This document shows positions 4,969-5,387 of a DNA stretch of 5,387 bases, one piece after another. Location of the stretch: NCBI GenBank assembly GCA_034666045.1, contig JAXDMN010000242.1:1-5387 (forward strand), written 5' to 3'. Position 1 is the stretch's first letter. Each line of letters starts with the position of its first letter. Source of the DNA: JAICTV01 sp034666045 (GTDB lineage: Bacteria > Planctomycetota > Phycisphaerae > Tepidisphaerales > Tepidisphaeraceae). Under the pieces are notes generated by a model. That model ran no database searches. It saw only the letters and a program-made list of their open reading frames with translations, and had not been told where the DNA came from. The position numbers were made by a program, and so were the translations under genes.

Positions 4969-5387
4969 TCCGGGGAGCCGCCCGCGCGGCCGCTCACCCA
5001 TTGAAGCGAGCGCGCGACCGCATCGAACGCCGATCGCGTCGCCGGTTCGTCGTCGACCGGACCGCGCCCGCGCAGGATGTAAACGTGGTCGCCGTGCACG
5101 AGCAGAAGGGCGGTCTCCTGTTGCGCGCGGCCCTTCACGTCGGTCCAGATGGATCGCACCAGACGCCGCTGCGCACCGGGGACATCTGGCGCCTCGAGAT
5201 CCTTCGTCTCCAGCCCACGATAGGTTTGCCGAAGATCGTCCACGTAACCGTTCCGCACCGACCCGATCGGAATCAGTCCCGGAATGTGCGGCGGGAGCTT
5301 CGGCACGTCGAGCGAGATTTGTGAACCCTTCGCGTCGCCCGGCCGGGTCAGGAGGAGGACAAAATCCTCCGACGGTTGCTTCGTCCA
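4965..5387 (-). CDS. Uncharacterised protein, C-terminal part (runs in from right edge), possibly PsbP/DcrB-like
   Basis: The minus strand is open from base 5387 to a TGA at 4967-4965, giving 140 visible residues. A GTG at 5306 is not taken as the start because the frame continues upstream without a stop through coherent protein sequence (DFVLLLTRPGD near the edge). Visible features are a proline-rich segment with PPHIPGLIPIGSVRNGYVDD (32-51), then RRLVRSIWTD (74-83), a strand pair ETALLLVHGDHVYILRGRG (91-109), and a final helix RSAFDAVARSLQWV (118-131). The order 'strand, strand, acidic loop, F-D-x-x-x-x-S-L/F' resembles the C-terminus of PsbP/Mog1/DcrB-like (DUF1795-type) domains, which are often lipoproteins; the N-terminus that would show a signal is outside the window. 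The function is not recognised. It is probably co-transcribed with the arginase-fold gene through the ATGA overlap. Confidence 0.7.
   Translation of the reverse strand, partial: WTKQPSEDFVLLLTRPGDAKGSQISLDVPKLPPHIPGLIPIGSVRNGYVDDLRQTYRGLETKDLEAPDVPGAQRRLVRSIWTDVKGRAQQETALLLVHGDHVYILRGRGPVDDEPATRSAFDAVARSLQWVSGRAGGSPE

Noticed and set aside
4969..5001. Upstream ATG at 5001 as start of the arginase-fold gene
   Set aside because: It adds 11 residues (MGERPRGRLPG) lying inside the upstream gene; the ATG at 4968 forms an ATGA overlap and begins the likely conserved N-terminus.
4171..5004. 277-residue plus-strand open frame opposite the arginase-fold gene
   Set aside because: The minus strand has all arginase-type metal motifs and an ATGA-coupled start; the plus translation is R/P-rich without motifs.
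1..5387. tRNA, rRNA, CRISPR arrays, insertion sequences, attachment sites
   Set aside because: Nearly all bases are used by six supported genes; no array-like repeats, transposase motifs, terminal inverted repeats or cloverleaf-like segments were seen.

Overview
The window is a compact, GC-rich bacterial chromosomal segment with no RNA genes, mobile elements or CRISPR. Six protein genes fill almost all of it, two of them cut by the window edges. The anchor is a complete class II triterpene cyclase, called as squalene-hopene cyclase, so the organism is very probably a hopanoid producer. The gene mix (SHC, a two-part FemAB/GNAT-like protein, split EamA half-transporters, an atypical arginase-fold protein) and the sequence style suggest Planctomycetota or a similar environmental lineage. 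That placement is an impression from the proteins, not a proof.

Layout: (1) Bases 1-141, minus strand: the first 47 codons of a gene running off the left edge, which reads like the N-terminus of a class III PLP-dependent aminotransferase. (2) Bases 142-259: a 118-bp divergent intergenic region with two copies of an 11-bp repeat 63 bp apart; one copy contains a plausible minus-strand -10 box. (3) Bases 260-4155, plus strand: a tight four-gene run of SHC, a FemAB/GNAT-superfamily acyl- or aminoacyl-transferase-like protein, and two consecutive small four-helix EamA/SMR-type membrane proteins. Spacings are +25 bp, then ATGA and GTGA 4-base overlaps. (4) Bases 4144-5387, minus strand: two genes overlapping by ATGA. 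The upstream one is partial at the right edge and possibly PsbP/DcrB-like; the downstream one is an arginase-fold metalloprotein that keeps all metal ligands but not the usual substrate motifs. The two transcription units converge and their coding ends overlap by 12 bp.

Working model (inference): SHC makes the hopanoid skeleton. The divergent aminotransferase could supply an amino group to an extended hopanoid, as HpnO does in known hopanoid producers. The FemAB/GNAT-like protein could acylate or aminoacylate that amine, and the paired EamA halves, similar in architecture to ArnE/ArnF, could flip the modified lipid. If correct, this is an undescribed hopanoid head-group modification and translocation cassette. 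Only the cyclase function is firmly supported by the sequence. The minus-strand pair on the right is probably a separate unit.
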